The position numbers were made by a program, and so were the translations under genes. DNA of 64,000 nucleotides from positions 20,465,235 to 20,529,234 of the forward strand of contig OX031069.1 in assembly GCA_943736015.1 (NCBI GenBank), read 5' to 3'. The stretch comes from Tridacna crocea (lineage: Eukaryota > Mollusca > Bivalvia > Cardiida > Cardiidae). Positions 1 to 25,698 of this stretch are shown piece by piece (the first letter of the stretch is position 1; each line of letters starts with the position of its first letter). Under the pieces are notes generated by a model that was not told where the DNA came from, did no database searches, and saw only the letters and a list, made by a program, of their open reading frames with translations.

Positions 1-530
1 TTCTCCTTTTTCCAACAATGTCTTCTACTAAATGGAGGCACATTTCATGTTTTGAGCGACATTTAATTTGTTGTCTATCACTTTCAATTTGGATCTGTCT
101 CAATTTATAAGATGTGGTAAAGAGTTTTTAAACTCTATAGCAGAAAACAAAATTATAGATTGTTCCATGGATATTTTAAACTTTTTTCAGACAACAAATT
201 ATTGACTAAATGCTGCAAAATTGATTAGAACTGTGATTAAAAATGTAAAAAACATTATGGAAAAAGTGCTATTCTACCGGTACTTTTCAATACTATGACA
301 TTTCACAGCCTATGTAGCTGGTAGCTATGCACAAAATTTCAGTAGATCTAATAAAAAAAAAAACTACTGATTATTCTTATTGAAGATGCACTCCTAGCTC
401 CAACCTTCTCCCCCCAGCCCCACAAAAAAAAAACCACTTGATCTACGTAGGCAAAACTTGCAACTAGGGGATAAGGCTTTTGTCCGTCTGTCTATGGCTG
501 TCAGAAACATTGTAGTATGGCTTCATTAGT
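1..530. other. AT-rich sequence, nothing recognised
   Basis: Short homopolymers and no convincing reading frame. The first 30 bases resemble the right part of a TTAA-HP hairpin (CTCCTTTTTCC..AATGTcTTCT), so a copy may straddle the window edge. Confidence 0.4.
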
Positions 531-1036
531 GGTACAGTCAGGTGGCAGGGGACTTGGAAACTTGTTCATGGCTGTGATGAATCACATCGCACTGAGCCGA
601 AGGCGAGGTGGCGACATGATTTGACACAGACGTAAACAAGTTTCCATGTCGGACCCCTGCCACCTGACCATACAACAAATTTATTTTACTGCAAAGTTTT
701 ACCCTTTCATAACATGTTAAGCGAAATTTTCCTATATTATAATCTCACAAATATGCTGACAAAATACCAGTTCCCTTCGGAGTGCCCCAATTCAATGAAA
801 ACTGACGTCACTTGAAATTGACGTCACTAAAACGTGCAGTTTGGTTTATAAATGTGCAGTCTAATGATCGATCGACGCCGCCATTTAACTTAAGATGTTG
901 TGTTGCAAATGTAGTGATGTTTATGGGGCACTCAAATGGGAACGTGGCTTTACATGGTTTTTGCCAGGGAACATGATATATGTTCCCGGCATGTTAACCA
1001 ATCAGATCACGAGGAATTTCTTTGCGGTAGATCTAC
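531..1036 (+). mobile_element. Foldback element FB1, half-length copy
   Basis: Opens with a hairpin of about 140 bp (531-675) whose arms read GGTGGCAGGGGACTTGGAAA and its complement. About 360 bp of unique tail follow, ending near the AACCAATCAGATCACGAG motif. The same 480-bp unit recurs at 10258-10750 and as an inverted pair at 52425-53210. It carries two CRE-like TGACGTCA octamers (803-829). No coding capacity. Confidence 0.75.
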
Positions 1037-1070
1037 AATAAAACTTAAAAGTTCATGTCTCTGGAGCCTG

Positions 1071-1303
1071 TTTAGCCCTTTATCCCATGTCAAAGCATTT
1101 CTAGGGTATCTCTAATTGACCCTAAATAACAGCAAGAATGAAGCCATTTCTTATGTGTATATTACACTTTTTGATAGCACAGAAAACATTGTGGCAAAAA
1201 GTGAAATTGCTCGTCATGAGCAATTTCACCTTTTGCCACAATGTTTTCCAAAGGCTCCTACAAGCAATGCCTAGAAATGAGTATCTGTGGAATAAAGGGT
1301 TAA
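1071..1303 (-). mobile_element. TTAA-HP repeat, subfamily C
   Basis: Subfamily C differs from the main family in outer arms (TGACCCTAAATAACAGC and GCCTAGAAATGAGTATC) and in hairpin sequence: GGCAAAAGGTGAAATTGCTC and its complement around CGTCATG. Ends in TTAA. Confidence 0.8.
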
Positions 1304-1791
1304 GCTCTTCATTTCTTAATAAAGCGGAAGGTCATATATCGACAGAGTAAAAGAGGAAACGTATGTACTAAGGATACATGTTGTTCCAATCCTAATCTTC
1401 GTGATCTTTGACATAATCCAGAGCTCGCACGCAGGGAACCATAACTCTTCGTTAGCGTAGATCTACTGTATGTTTCTTCTTCCTGAGCCAACGCAAAACG
1501 ATTTCAAGAAAATTCCATGAAAATACACAATCTTTGAGTTTGTATAACTAGAAATGGTACAAAGCCACTAAGTCAATATTTCCAGGGTTATTTTTTCAAA
1601 TAGAGAAAAAAAATGTAAGGAAATTAAACGAAATTAAATGAATCATTCCTTACTGCTTCGCGGTTGGTTCCGTTTCCAATGTATTTCGTTTTGTATCCAC
1701 CTACTTTCAGTTTGAACTAGTAGCTTCACGTGACATGCCACCGTCAGTGGACTTTGATTTAGTGTGACACACCTAAAACTTATAAAGGAAT

Positions 1792-2009
1792 TTAACCCTT
1801 TTCCAAATGACAAATTTTAGACTGCCCCACCCTCAAAGTGTTTGCAAATGACAATTTCGAATTTGATGAGAACGATAGAAAGTTTTCCGATAGGCTAGAA
1901 AACACTTGGGAAAAGGAGAAATTGAGCAATTTCTCCTTTTCCCACAGTGTTTTCTAAAGACTTGTACTGCAGACACGTAAAAACCAGGGCTTGTTTGCGA
2001 AAGAGTTAA
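1792..2009 (-). mobile_element. TTAA-HP repeat, subfamily B
   Basis: Subfamily B has the hairpin GGGAAAAGGAGAAATTG..CAATTTCTCCTTTTCCC and the right arm ACTTGTACTGCAGACACGTA. TTAA at both ends; the hairpin loop is shortened here. Confidence 0.8.
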
Positions 2010-2071
2010 ACCCAAATGTTGCAAATTCATCTGGGGCTGGGGTTTGGATGGGGTGGGTTGATCTCTTGCTC

Positions 2072-2136
2072 GGATAGTGTAGATCCAATATCAGACTTTG
2101 CTGTCGATTTAGATTGATCTTAATCTACACTGTCCG
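2072..2136. repeat. Short hairpin repeat GATC-SH
   Basis: About 65 bp with arms AGTGTAGATC..TCAGAC and TGATCTTAATCTACACTGTCC. The same hairpin recurs about a dozen times in the window, with arms GTGTAGATCAAGATCAGACT and complement around a GCACAGAACGTGC loop. Confidence 0.6.
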
Positions 2137-2246
2137 CGCAAAAGGATCACTGCATGAGTCGAGCTTATCAGCCTAAGGGTTAATTAATTACCTGAGAAAC
2201 TTGAATTCTAATGGACCCGTGGATTTTAACTTCAAAACGATAAGAA

Positions 2247-2501
2247 GAGGCTGGATAGCTTAGTGGCTAGCCCATGGGCCACATGACCTGGTGGTCATCA
2301 GTTCAATACTCGATCGCTTAGATTAAGGCAAACTTTTTCCCCGGCGGCTGTTCGCCTCTGATGCTTGTGAAAAAAAAAAAGTCAGTGGAATGGAACAAAT
2401 ATTACGCCAGTACCCGTTGGTGTAGGAAAGCAAGGTAACGCATGCGGAAGTCTGCCTGTGTGCCGGTTGCGGTGACTTGATTAAAGCTGTTCAAGCAGCG
2501 A
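2247..2501 (+). mobile_element. tRNA-derived SINE
   Basis: Head has an A-box-like TAGCTTAGTGGCTAG and a B-box-like CAGTTCAATAC about 35 bp later, then a body with a GCGGCTGTTCGCC motif, an A run and CGGTTGCGGTGACTTG. Structure typical of mollusc SINEs; the exact family was not identified. Confidence 0.6.
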
Positions 2502-2509
2502 CAAACTCC

Positions 2510-3450
2510 AGTGTCCTCTAGACCGTGCTATCGATGATTTCAGTCCTCTAAGGACTTCTCGGAATGGGTACTCTGGAACTATATAGTCACTGATTGCTTT
2601 AGGATGTTAACCTACTGGGGTTACTGATGGTTTCAATTAGGCCTACCTATGGAGTGATCGAGGGACCGCTTTGACTGGTCATCTGTAGTCTCGGGGACTT
2701 CATCCTATTGAAATGATTCAGGGACTTCTAGGACTGGTTACTGATAGTCTCAAGCAATTAATCTTGGAATGGTCTAGGGATGCCTTGATCAGGTTATTGG
2801 TGGTGTCGGGTATTAACCTTGAAAAAGCTTTAGGATCTTTAGGGCTGGGCACTCGTGGCCGAAAAATTGTAGATGAAATGAACTATATGGAATCTAAGAT
2901 TGGTCACTGCTTGCTTCGGAAAATTCATCATAAAATGAAGCCACAAACCAATATCATTGTTTAGATCGCATTGTTTAATTCCATATCATTGTCAAGGTGA
3001 ACTCCTTAAAACATTCTGTGGTCAGTACAAGAAGAACCTTGACGTTTTCGGCAGAAGTTCATCGAGTACATCAATAACCAATGTCAGGGATCATGTTTAA
3101 AAAGGTCTTTCAACCATTTCTAGGTCAATCCCTTTAGGTTGTTTATAGCCAATTCTAAAAGTCGATATACCATGCATCAGGTCATTTCCTCGGGGAGAAC
3201 CGCTATTTGAACGGTTACTGAACTAATTTCAATGTCAATTTCAAGCGGCTGATTCTCCGAGGACCTCGGTTGCCAGTCCTTGATCTCCCTAGACCATTTT
3301 CAGCGCAAGTTCACCCAGGCCATCGGTCTTAAAAGTCCCTCGACCACTTTTTATGAGGTTATTTTTTGTAGGGCTATCAGCGATCAGTGGTAAAAGTCCT
3401 GTACCATTTTCAAACTTAATTCATCGAGGCCATCAGTGACCAATGTTCTG
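2510..3450. repeat. Degenerate minisatellite, apparently inverted halves
   Basis: Loose repeats of about 80-90 bp. In 2960-3450 phrases such as CATCAGTGACCAATGTT, AAAAGTCC and TTCATCGAGG recur; in 2520-2960 the complements appear (GGACTTCTAGGACTGGTTACTG). Identity is low, so unit borders are uncertain. The 83-codon frame at 2713-2964 lies inside it and is not taken as a gene. Confidence 0.4.
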
Positions 3451-3583
3451 CATTGCTGAGTGGTTAGGTTTAATAGGGCTCGTAACCTGGAGAATTTGGG
3501 ATTGAGACTCACTAGATTTACTGGGTTCCTAGTGAATTTCCTTCGGCAAGAAACTTGAACAGAGACATAGCTAGGCTTGTTCT

Positions 3584-3781
3584 GGGTCCGTATTCACCAA
3601 CCATTCTTAAGAAAGTTCTTGGTCTTATTCTTCAAAATTTCCCGACTGTGAAAGTAACAGAGCTTCTGATTGGCTAAACCATTTGGTTTAGCCAATCAGA
3701 AGTTCTGTTACTTTCACATCGACAATATTCTGAAGAATAAGACTAAGAATGTTCTTAAGAATGGTTGGTGAATACGGACCC
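3584..3781. mobile_element. 198-bp palindromic MITE
   Basis: Arms GGGTCCGTATTCACCAACCA and its complement pair over almost the whole length, with the axis near 3683 (ACCATTTGGTTT). The inner arms CTGATTGGCTAAACCA pair perfectly. No coding capacity; resembles non-autonomous foldback elements. Confidence 0.75.
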
Positions 3782-3789
3782 TGGTGAAC

Positions 3790-4784
3790 CCAGATTTTAC
3801 ATAAATATATGAGTTGTAGCCGTGCTATGAATGAACTTTATACCGGTAGTACTTAGCGTAAAACACCCTCCAATCAATTAACAAATGCAAAAGGAGACTA
3901 GTACTTGAGGTTCCTGGATCAAAGTCAGTTCAGCAGTACGGTAGTACTTAGTTCTATCCCAGATGCTCAACCCCACACTCTTGGATGGGACACAAAATGA
4001 TTGCTAACAAACGTCCAGAAAGAACGAGGGATATATTTAAAGCAGAGATTTATGATAATCGCCGGTAAACTTTTTAGAAACATGTAGATCTATAAATGGG
4101 TCATGCTAGCTGAAAAAAGGTAGTTTAATGCATAGATCTGCTAAAAGTATCGACCTATAGTTTGCGCAAGTTGACACTGGTCACTTTTTTCTATAAGTAA
4201 ATTTAATTTTCTGCAAGTCAAGGAACAAATCTGTCTCATGATTTAAAAACTTTTTAAACAAAATCTTTCGTGCGACGACTAGACTGGTGTCAGTCCGTTA
4301 AATAGAGCCTTTTCATTAAAACAAAATCATCAAGTAAAACTGCAAAACGAAATCTCTGTGTTCTCAATGTTCTGATGTCTGATTTAACGCTTGTATTTCA
4401 GAAGAAGGGCAAGTAACAACACATGTTTCTATGAGTTGATGTTTGTGTACCTTGTTTATTAGAATGACTTAAATGCAGGGCCTGAATGCCAGGCTATGCG
4501 ACGACTTGCATTATGAGGACGCATTAAACGCTCACCTTCCTAGAGCGCTAACTTTCTATCGTTACATGTCTATCTTCGCCAAAGGTCTCTCAAAACTCAC
4601 CGAACTGTGCAATATTTGAAATTTATTGATAATTTAGGGGTGTCTTACATTGATTTCATTAGACGCCCCAAGGGTCATGACCTTTCGGGAAATCACTAGT
4701 TAAATCGTCCCCTGGAATATTCATCCCCGAATATGTATTAGAGGCCAGAAATTGAAGGACATAACTTCTGGAGCAAATGAAAAT
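3790..4784. other. Upstream flank of the peptidase gene
   Basis: No repeat family was recognised and no frame is supported. There is no TATA box at a sensible distance from 4785, and I cannot place a promoter. Confidence 0.4.
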
Positions 4785-18513
<13,729 letters not shown>

Positions 18514-18548
18514 TTGCATGGTCTTTATATGCAGTTATTATTTTAAGT

Positions 18549-18783
18549 ATTAACACTTTAGCAAACAACAAATTTTTAGACTGGTCCAAATTGAAAGCAA
18601 TTGCAGATGACCAAGAAAAAAAAACAAAATTCAAAAACTGAAATTTTTTTCTAGTAGGGTAGAAAACAATGTGGGAAAAGGAGAAAATGCTGGTGACCAG
18701 CATTTTCTTCTTTTCCCACAATGTTTTCGAAAGGGCATTCCTTCAAATTGTCAAAAGTCGTGATTAAGTGGTAAAAGAATTAA
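18549..18783 (-). mobile_element. TTAA-HP repeat, subfamily A
   Basis: Begins 36 bp after the peptidase stop codon, so it may lie in the 3' UTR. Hairpin around GCTGGTGACCAGC. Confidence 0.85.
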
Positions 18784-18842
18784 TTACCATAGTCGGTACT
18801 TCATGCTTCCAAGACAATCTCACAACCCTGTTAGAATAAGTT

Positions 18843-19071
18843 TTAATCCATTACCACACAATCCTTACTTTTGACGACCCTGAGAAAGAAGCCTTTAGAA
18901 AACAATGTGGAAAAAGGAGATAATGCTGGTGACCAGCATTTTCTCCTTTTCCCACAATGTTTTCTACCCTTTACAAATCAAATTTCAAATTTTCACTCAC
19001 TTTTATTTTGTCGTCTGCAAATGCTTTCGATTTGGACAACCCTAAAATATTGTCGTTTCGTAACGAGTTAA
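18843..19071 (+). mobile_element. TTAA-HP repeat, subfamily A
   Basis: 229 bp, TTAA to TTAA. A further decayed hairpin remnant follows at 19075-19215. Confidence 0.88.
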
Positions 19072-19288
19072 ACAATGGAATTTATATTTCAAAAAGAAGA
19101 AAACATGGTGGAAAAAGGAGAAATCACTCATTTTTTCCGTGTCCCTCAATGTTTTCACACATTTACTCCTTCAGGATTTTTTAAAACATGGCATTGATTT
19201 GTAAACTATAGTTAACAGTCTAGTCATGTTTAGTACAGCTGAGCACAATGTCCTGGGTTTAAGAATTTCACTTCATTTGGCTTTGTTT

Positions 19289-19516
19289 TTAACTCATTAC
19301 CAAACGACAATATTTTAGACTTGTCCAAATCAAAAGCATTTGCAGATGACAACATAAGAGTGACTGAAAATTTGAAATTTGTTTTGTGAAGGGTAGAAGG
19401 CATTGTGGGAAAAGGAGAAAATGCTGGTTACCAGCATTTTCTCCTTTTCCCACAATGTTTTTTGAAGGCTTCTTTCTCAGGGGCGTCAAATGTAGGGATT
19501 GTGTGGTAATGGGTTA
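19289..19516 (-). mobile_element. TTAA-HP repeat, subfamily A
   Basis: Close to consensus; perfect hairpin GGAAAAGGAGAAAATGCTGG with TTACCAGCA centre. Confidence 0.9.
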
Positions 19517-19613
19517 AGTAGCCATGAAGATGTATTGCACTAGCTAGCCCCAGCATTAGCATCAGCCTATGCTTTGGTCATGGGTGGTTGAGTTTGTGGC
19601 TATTTGGTGCGTT

Positions 19614-19848
19614 ATGGGTAAACTCTTTGTCAAATGAGAAAATACCAGAATTGTCCAAATTGAGAGCATTTGCACACTACAAAATAGATGTAACTGAAAA
19701 ATTGTAATTTGGTTTGGAAAAGGTGGAAAACATTGTGGGAAAAGGAGAAAATGCTGGTCACTGGCATTTTCTCCTTTTGCCACAATGTTTTCAAAAGGCT
19801 TCTTTCTCAGGGTCATCAAAAGTTGGGTTTGTGTAGTAAAGAGTTACA
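19614..19848 (-). mobile_element. TTAA-HP repeat, subfamily A
   Basis: Hairpin centre GCTGGTCACTGGC; ends TAAA and TTAC. Confidence 0.83.
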
Positions 19849-20125
19849 GACTTAGAGTTATTATCTTTTATATGTAGTACTAGTATTTTGTTTACAAGGC
19901 TGTTCTATTTATTTCTTGCATATGAGTCAATTCTCAGGCTTAATAAGTAGTGTCTTAGAAGGAGGTGTTTTGTTAAACCTCTTGTCAGAATTCCACAAAA
20001 TGTAATGTCTTTTTTTTGGTTCATGTATTTTGTTTTACATAATGTATTCTGGATGCCAGTACATATATCTTTTTTTTATCTTTATTGCAATAGTATTTTC
20101 CATATATTTTATATCTGAATTTGTT

Positions 20126-20600
20126 TTTAGCTGAGAGCACAAAGTGCTCAAGGTGAGCCCTTTTGATTGTTCTGTGTCTGTACCTTACGAACGCTCTAGT
20201 GGCCACATTTTCAGTCCTGTACTAATGAAATTGTACTTATCTTGTGCTTGTCTTGATAATATGTCGGACAAGTTCGAAATGATTTGTGTTGTGAATGCCA
20301 TGGAGGCCACATGAATGGATTAAGTATTGTCAAAACTAGGTCACAAGGTCAAACTCTAGAAATACCTTTCAAATGCTCAAATATTTGTTTGAATGTTTTT
20401 CTTGACGATATTCTAGAGAACTTTGAAAATGGGTCACATTGGGTTAAAAATTAGGTCACAAAGTCAAATCTTTGGAGAAAGCTTTGGGCCACATTTTCAG
20501 TACAATACTGATGGAATTTTGTTCGAATGTTTGTCGTGACGGTATCACAGACAAGTGTCATATATGCCATTTTTAATGACATATTTAGAAACATGGTAAG
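20126..20600 (+). mobile_element. AGCTGAGAGCACAAAGTGCTCA element, 5' part
   Basis: Start TTTTTAGCTGAGAGCACAAA then GTGCTCAAGGTGAGCCC, and repeated phrases GTCACAAGGTCAAACTC and GTCACAAAGTCAAATC. This is a class of repeat I know as very common in bivalves. Truncated or decayed to the right. Confidence 0.55.
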
Positions 20601-20685
20601 ATCGATATTTTGGTATGTACATGTATCAACAATAAGTGCTTCTTTGACAAAGATATACATGTATATATTGTTGTTGTTGTGTTGT

Positions 20686-20751
20686 TTATGTCCGAAACTT
20701 CGTAACTACAGCTTGTGACAAGCTGTAGTTATGAGGATTTGGACGTAAACC
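20686..20751. repeat. Isolated 66-bp hairpin
   Basis: Arms TTTATGTCCGAAACTTCGTA and complement meet at AGCTTGTGACAAGCT with few mismatches. Not related to the other families here. Confidence 0.75.
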
Positions 20752-21034
20752 GACGATATGCAGTTTTTAATTATCCTCTATGTCAAATAGTGAGTGGGAC
20801 TGCATAGTCCTATTTTAGGATTGTCTCCAGGATAAATGGGGGAAGGCTTAATTAGTTTATTTTGTTCTTTTTTTCTGTCTAAACTCTACAGACACCTTTT
20901 ATGATTTATCATGAACCCTTTAGCGAAATTACTAAAATTTCAATGAAAATGAGCGTTTGATATACATATGGTTATACATGATATTGGTATTATGCTATTA
21001 TGAATTCAGGGAAGTGATTTTTTTTTCAATCAAC

Positions 21035-22910
21035 TTTTTATACGCCCGTCGAAGACGGGACTTATTATGGGATCACCCGTGGCGGGCGGGCGGGCGGGTG
21101 GGCGTCCGGCGTCCAGTTCTTTGTCCGGGGCATATCTCCAAAACTATTCTAGCTAGGGTTATGAAATTTCATGGGTGGATAGATCTCATGGAGGGGGAGT
21201 GCAGTGCGCAGGAATCATAATTCTTGCTCGCTTAATTTTTGAGTTATTGCCTTTTGTTGTTTTTCATACTTGAATTTTGTCCGGGGCATATCTCCAAAAC
21301 CATACTAGCTAGGGTTATGAAATTTCATGGGTGGATAGATTTCATAGAGGGGGAGTGCAGTGCGCAGTAATCATAACTCTTGCTCGCTTAATTTTTGAGT
21401 TATTGCCCTTTGTTGTTTTCCATACTTGAATTTTGTCTGGAGCATATCTCCAAAACTATACTAGCTAGGGTTATGAAATTTCATGGGTGGATAGATCTCA
21501 TAGAGGGGGAGTGCAGTGCGCAGGAATCATAACTCTTGCTCACTTAATTTTTGAGTTATTGCCCTTTGTTGTTTTTCATACTTGAATTTTGTCCGGAGCA
21601 TATCTCCAGAAGTATTCTAGCAAGGGTTATGAAATTTCATGGGTGGATAGATCTCATTGAGGGGGAGTGCAGTGCGCAGGAATCATAACTCTTGCTTGCT
21701 TAATTTTTGAGTTATTGCCCTTTGTTGTTTTTCATACTTGAATTTTGTCAGGTGAATATCTCAAAAATTATACTACCTACGGTTATGAAATTTCATTGGA
21801 GGATAGATCTCATACAGCGGGAGTGCAGGGCGCAGGAATCATAACTCTTGCTTGCTTAATTTTTGAGTTATTGCCCTTTGTTGTTTTTCATACTTGAATT
21901 TTGTCCAGAGCATATCTCCAAAACTATACTAGCTAGGGTTATGAAATTTCATGGGTGGATAGATCTCATGGAGGGGGAGTGCAGTGTGCAGGAATCATAA
22001 CTCTTGCTCGCTTAATTTTTGAGTTATTGCCCTTTGTTGTTTTTCATAATTGAATTTTGTCCGGAGCATATCTCCAAAACTATACTAGCTAGGGTTATGA
22101 AATTTCATGGGTGGATAGATCTCATGGAGGGGGAGTGCAGTGCGCAGGAATCATAACTCTTGCTTGCTTAATTTTTGAGTTATTGCCCTTTGTTGTTTTT
22201 CATACTTGAATTTTGTCCGGAGCATATCTCCAGAAGTATTCTAGCAAGGGTTATGAAATTTCATGGGTGGATAGATCTCATTGAGGGGGAGTGCAGTGCG
22301 CAGGAATCATAACTCTTGCTTGCTTAATTTTTGAGTTATTGCCCTTTGTTGTTTTTCATACTTGAATTTTGTCAGGTGAATATCTCCAAAATTATACTAC
22401 CTACGGTTATGAAATTTCATTGGTGGATAGATCTTATACAGCGGGAGTGCAGTGCACAGGAATCATAACTCTTGCTCGCTTAATGTTTGAGTTATTGCCC
22501 TTTGTTGTTTTTCATACTTGAATTTTGTCCGGAGCATATCTCCAAAACTATACTAGCTAGGGTTATGAAATTTCATGGGTGGATAGATCTCATGGAGGGG
22601 GAGTGCAGTGCACACGAATCATAACTCTTGCTTGCTTAATTTTTGAGTTATTGCCCTTTGTTGTTTTTCATAATTGAATTTTGTCCGGAGCATATCTCCA
22701 AAACTATACTAGCTAGGGTTATGAAATTTCATGGCTGGATAGATCTCATCAAGGGTGAGTGCAGTGCACACGAATCATAACTGTTGGTGGCTTAATTTTT
22801 AGTTATTGCCCTTTGTTGTTTTTCATAATTGAATTTTGTCCTATGCATGCCCCAGCTTTACAACTTGGGGTAAGACAGGCGTATCTTGCGACAGTTTGCC
22901 GCTCTTGTTT
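21035..22910 (+). mobile_element. Element with 11 x 156-bp tandem core
   Basis: Header TTTTTATACGCCCGTCGAAG and GCGGGCGGGCGGGCG, then units starting TTGTCCGGAGCATATCTCC at 21121, 21277, 21433, 21589, 21745, 21901, 22057, 22213, 22369, 22525 and 22681, each 156 bp apart, then a tail CATGCCCCAGCTTTACAACT ending in GACAGGCGTATCTTGCGACA. Ends share an inverted ATACGCC(C/T)GTC. The 156-bp period leaves open frames, but I see no protein signature. Confidence 0.85.
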
Positions 22911-23011
22911 TTATTGTATTTTACATTTTGATTTAAATATGACATGAAGATTGTATTAGATGGGTTCATATACATATTGATATATATATAGATTTTTTTT
23001 TTCAATCAATT

Positions 23012-23515
23012 TTTAGGCCAGGGAATCCCTCTCAAGGATTTACGGATGTTTCAGTGACAAATGAGTTCGGTAACATAGACTCATAGAGTAAACCGACTGG
23101 ATGCTTCGGTAACAAAGCAATTATGTAGTGTTTATCGTGATGTTCTTTACACCCAACGCATGGCTTTATTTCGCTATTTAAAACTTTAATTTGTAATTTC
23201 CACTATGTTTCATAAATATTTTTCCGTTATGTACCTCATCTCATGCTGTATGTATTGACCATGTGGATTGCCTATCTTTCAAGTGAAAGAGGGTGGAAAG
23301 TGAAAAAAATAAAAGGTTTGAACCTATCTATCAAAGGGATAACTGAGTGAAAAGTGCAAAAGTAAAAGTTTTGAACATAACAAAGCCATACGTTAGGTGT
23401 TACAGGACACAAACACAATATAACTGCTTTGTTACCGAAACATCCAATCGATTTACTCTACAAGTCTATGTTACTGAACTTGTCTGTTACCGAAACATCT
23501 GTCACCCCTTGCCTA
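23012..23515. mobile_element. Foldback element with about 105-bp inverted ends
   Basis: Left arm 23016-23126 (GTTCGGTAACATAGACTC, GGTAACAAAGCAATTATGTA) pairs with right arm 23400-23513 (ACTGCTTTGTTACCGAAACA). About 275 bp of unique centre. Confidence 0.7.
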
Positions 23516-23519
23516 TAGC

Positions 23520-25690
23520 GATCGTAAGCTGCCTTTTCAGACAAAAATGTTGAACGGTGTGTCCACTTTATATCGCTGAGTCCGCCAAAACAACTAGTTT
23601 CCCAAGTATATACAGAGATTGCTTATCACACGCTGTGAATGCTTTCTTTTCCTCAAAGCTTTCATCTGCAAAATGCCATGGAATTGCAAGCGTATTACGA
23701 CCCTTTAATAACTGACGAGTGTGTGTTTTTTATCCCGTTTTGTCATCAACACTGACCGAATAAAGGGGTAACATAATAAACTTAGCTTTATCCGGCAGTT
23801 GTACACGTATTCCTAAACGGTACATACGGTTGTTGCAAGGCGACATCAGTCGCAGTGTATATATTGACAGTTTATCTCCCTGTCCATGGATTAACTACGC
23901 ACAGAAATCTCCCTTCGATTTTTGCGGCGTTATTTATGAAATATTTTCATTACCCGAATCATATTTGACTAAAACATAGATTTTGCCGATTCTTTGTATA
24001 CCTGATATTGTCTACATAATTATGTCATTATATTTTATTCATGCCTCATAATTATTGTAGTATTCAGTAAATAAAGAATATGTTTACGGATATGAGGAAT
24101 TCCTTCAGTTAAAAGTTTAAGCGCGTCCTGCACATGCGCAGACGGTATCCGGATAAAATGTCCCACAGTCAAAACGTCCCACTTTTGGTTAAAACGTCCC
24201 TATTTCTACTGCAAATTGGTTAAATCCAGGGTTCGAAGTAAACACTAGCGAACTCGCAAAATACAAGTGGAAAATTGATTTTGCGAGTAGATTTTACGAC
24301 CACTTGCATTTTTTGGCGAGTAGAAATGAAAATTCATTTGCAGGGTCCAAAAAAAAACACTTGTATAAATTTACGAGTAAGAAATGGATGAGGACGAGTG
24401 AAATATCTGCCATACTAGTCCGGTAGAACAAGTGGTGAATAGGAGATGGTAAAAGAAGTTTAGTTTTTCAGACGAATATTTAACTTACGCAAGACAAAAC
24501 GGCCATTCAATTATTGAATAAGCAAATCAAGGGTATTTAGGAAATCAAATTTTGAAACAGAACATAAAACATGCTGACATGCTGGTTCCCCCCCCCCCCC
24601 CCAATAAAGACCGGTTTCAATTCTGCGTAATGATATAACCCGGGACCTTTCATGCCAAACAAAAATCTTGGAATATGCTTTGAGTGGACCTTATTCAATA
24701 TGAGCGACTTTGCTAATTATTGAAACGAACGATATTAAGATTAACGCAAATACTTTCCCGATACCACTCGAAAAACTGCGTTCTTTTGGCTTTATTGATT
24801 TCTGTAACATAGCCGGATACCAGTTTTTAAGACCTGGTATTTATGGTTTGTTGTAACGTAACCGTTTCGTCTGAAAAAAAAACAAAAACGTCAGAGTCCA
24901 ATTTTGAAAGGGTTTTTCTTGTCGGACGAATGTAGATTGAAGCAAGGCCAGTCTTTTTTTCAAGGTCATTTGTCCTACACGATGAGTGCCTTTTCTGGAA
25001 ATTTTTGGACCCTGGTTTGCCGACTGTAATGACCAAGTTGTGACTGGTTTGCGTTTTATAGGCTACCATGACGACAATCCTAATCTTAGCTCTAAACTTT
25101 TTTAATCACTTTAAACAATTTATTCATGAGAGAAAAACAGTACAATAATAATGATTTGTAACAATAAAGTCAATAGACAAAAAAAAACATCAAAAGAACC
25201 TGCTCCCAGCAGGAAAAACATACTTTAAATACTGTTGAAAAGACTGAAATGATGATTATTTGCATTTGTCGTTTTTAATGGTGTTAAGAAATGTTTCACT
25301 CTCATTGTCGTTAAGACTTCAGATTGTTTGGATAAAGGTTAAATGGAAACTCTACACATAAATATCAGTTAGAATGATGTAGACAGGGAGGCGTGTTAGC
25401 CAGTCCAGGAGGCGTTTTAGCATGTCGATTAAATATTTGTGTATATAGAGAGACGACAGGGCCTAATCCTTAACCTACATCATATAAAATCTTGAATTGA
25501 ACAAAGCAGCAACAAACAACATTTTACTACAGCTCTAATGGTACATGTGGTCTACAAAAGCGCTACTGGAAGGCGAGATGGTTTGGTACCGGCTTTTCCT
25601 ATTTCTTTACTCAATGGCCTCAAAAAACTTTTCTTCAGTGTCGATAAGACATGGGATTGTTTAAAGGGCAGCCTGGTTTCAGTCCAATCA
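23520..25690. other. Unassigned non-coding sequence
   Basis: No exon supported. Includes CAAAACGTCCCACTTTTGGT (24160-24210), a poly-C run at 24590-24602 and a stretch rich in CGAGTAGA. Probably old repeats. Confidence 0.4.
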
Positions 25691-25698
25691 TTTTCTCC

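Noticed and set aside
2713-2964. 83-codon open frame on the plus strand
   Set aside because: It lies in a degenerate tandem repeat and shows no domain or splice context.
21035-22910. CRISPR-like array
   Set aside because: Regular 156-bp spacing, but units are contiguous without spacers, and the context is eukaryotic.
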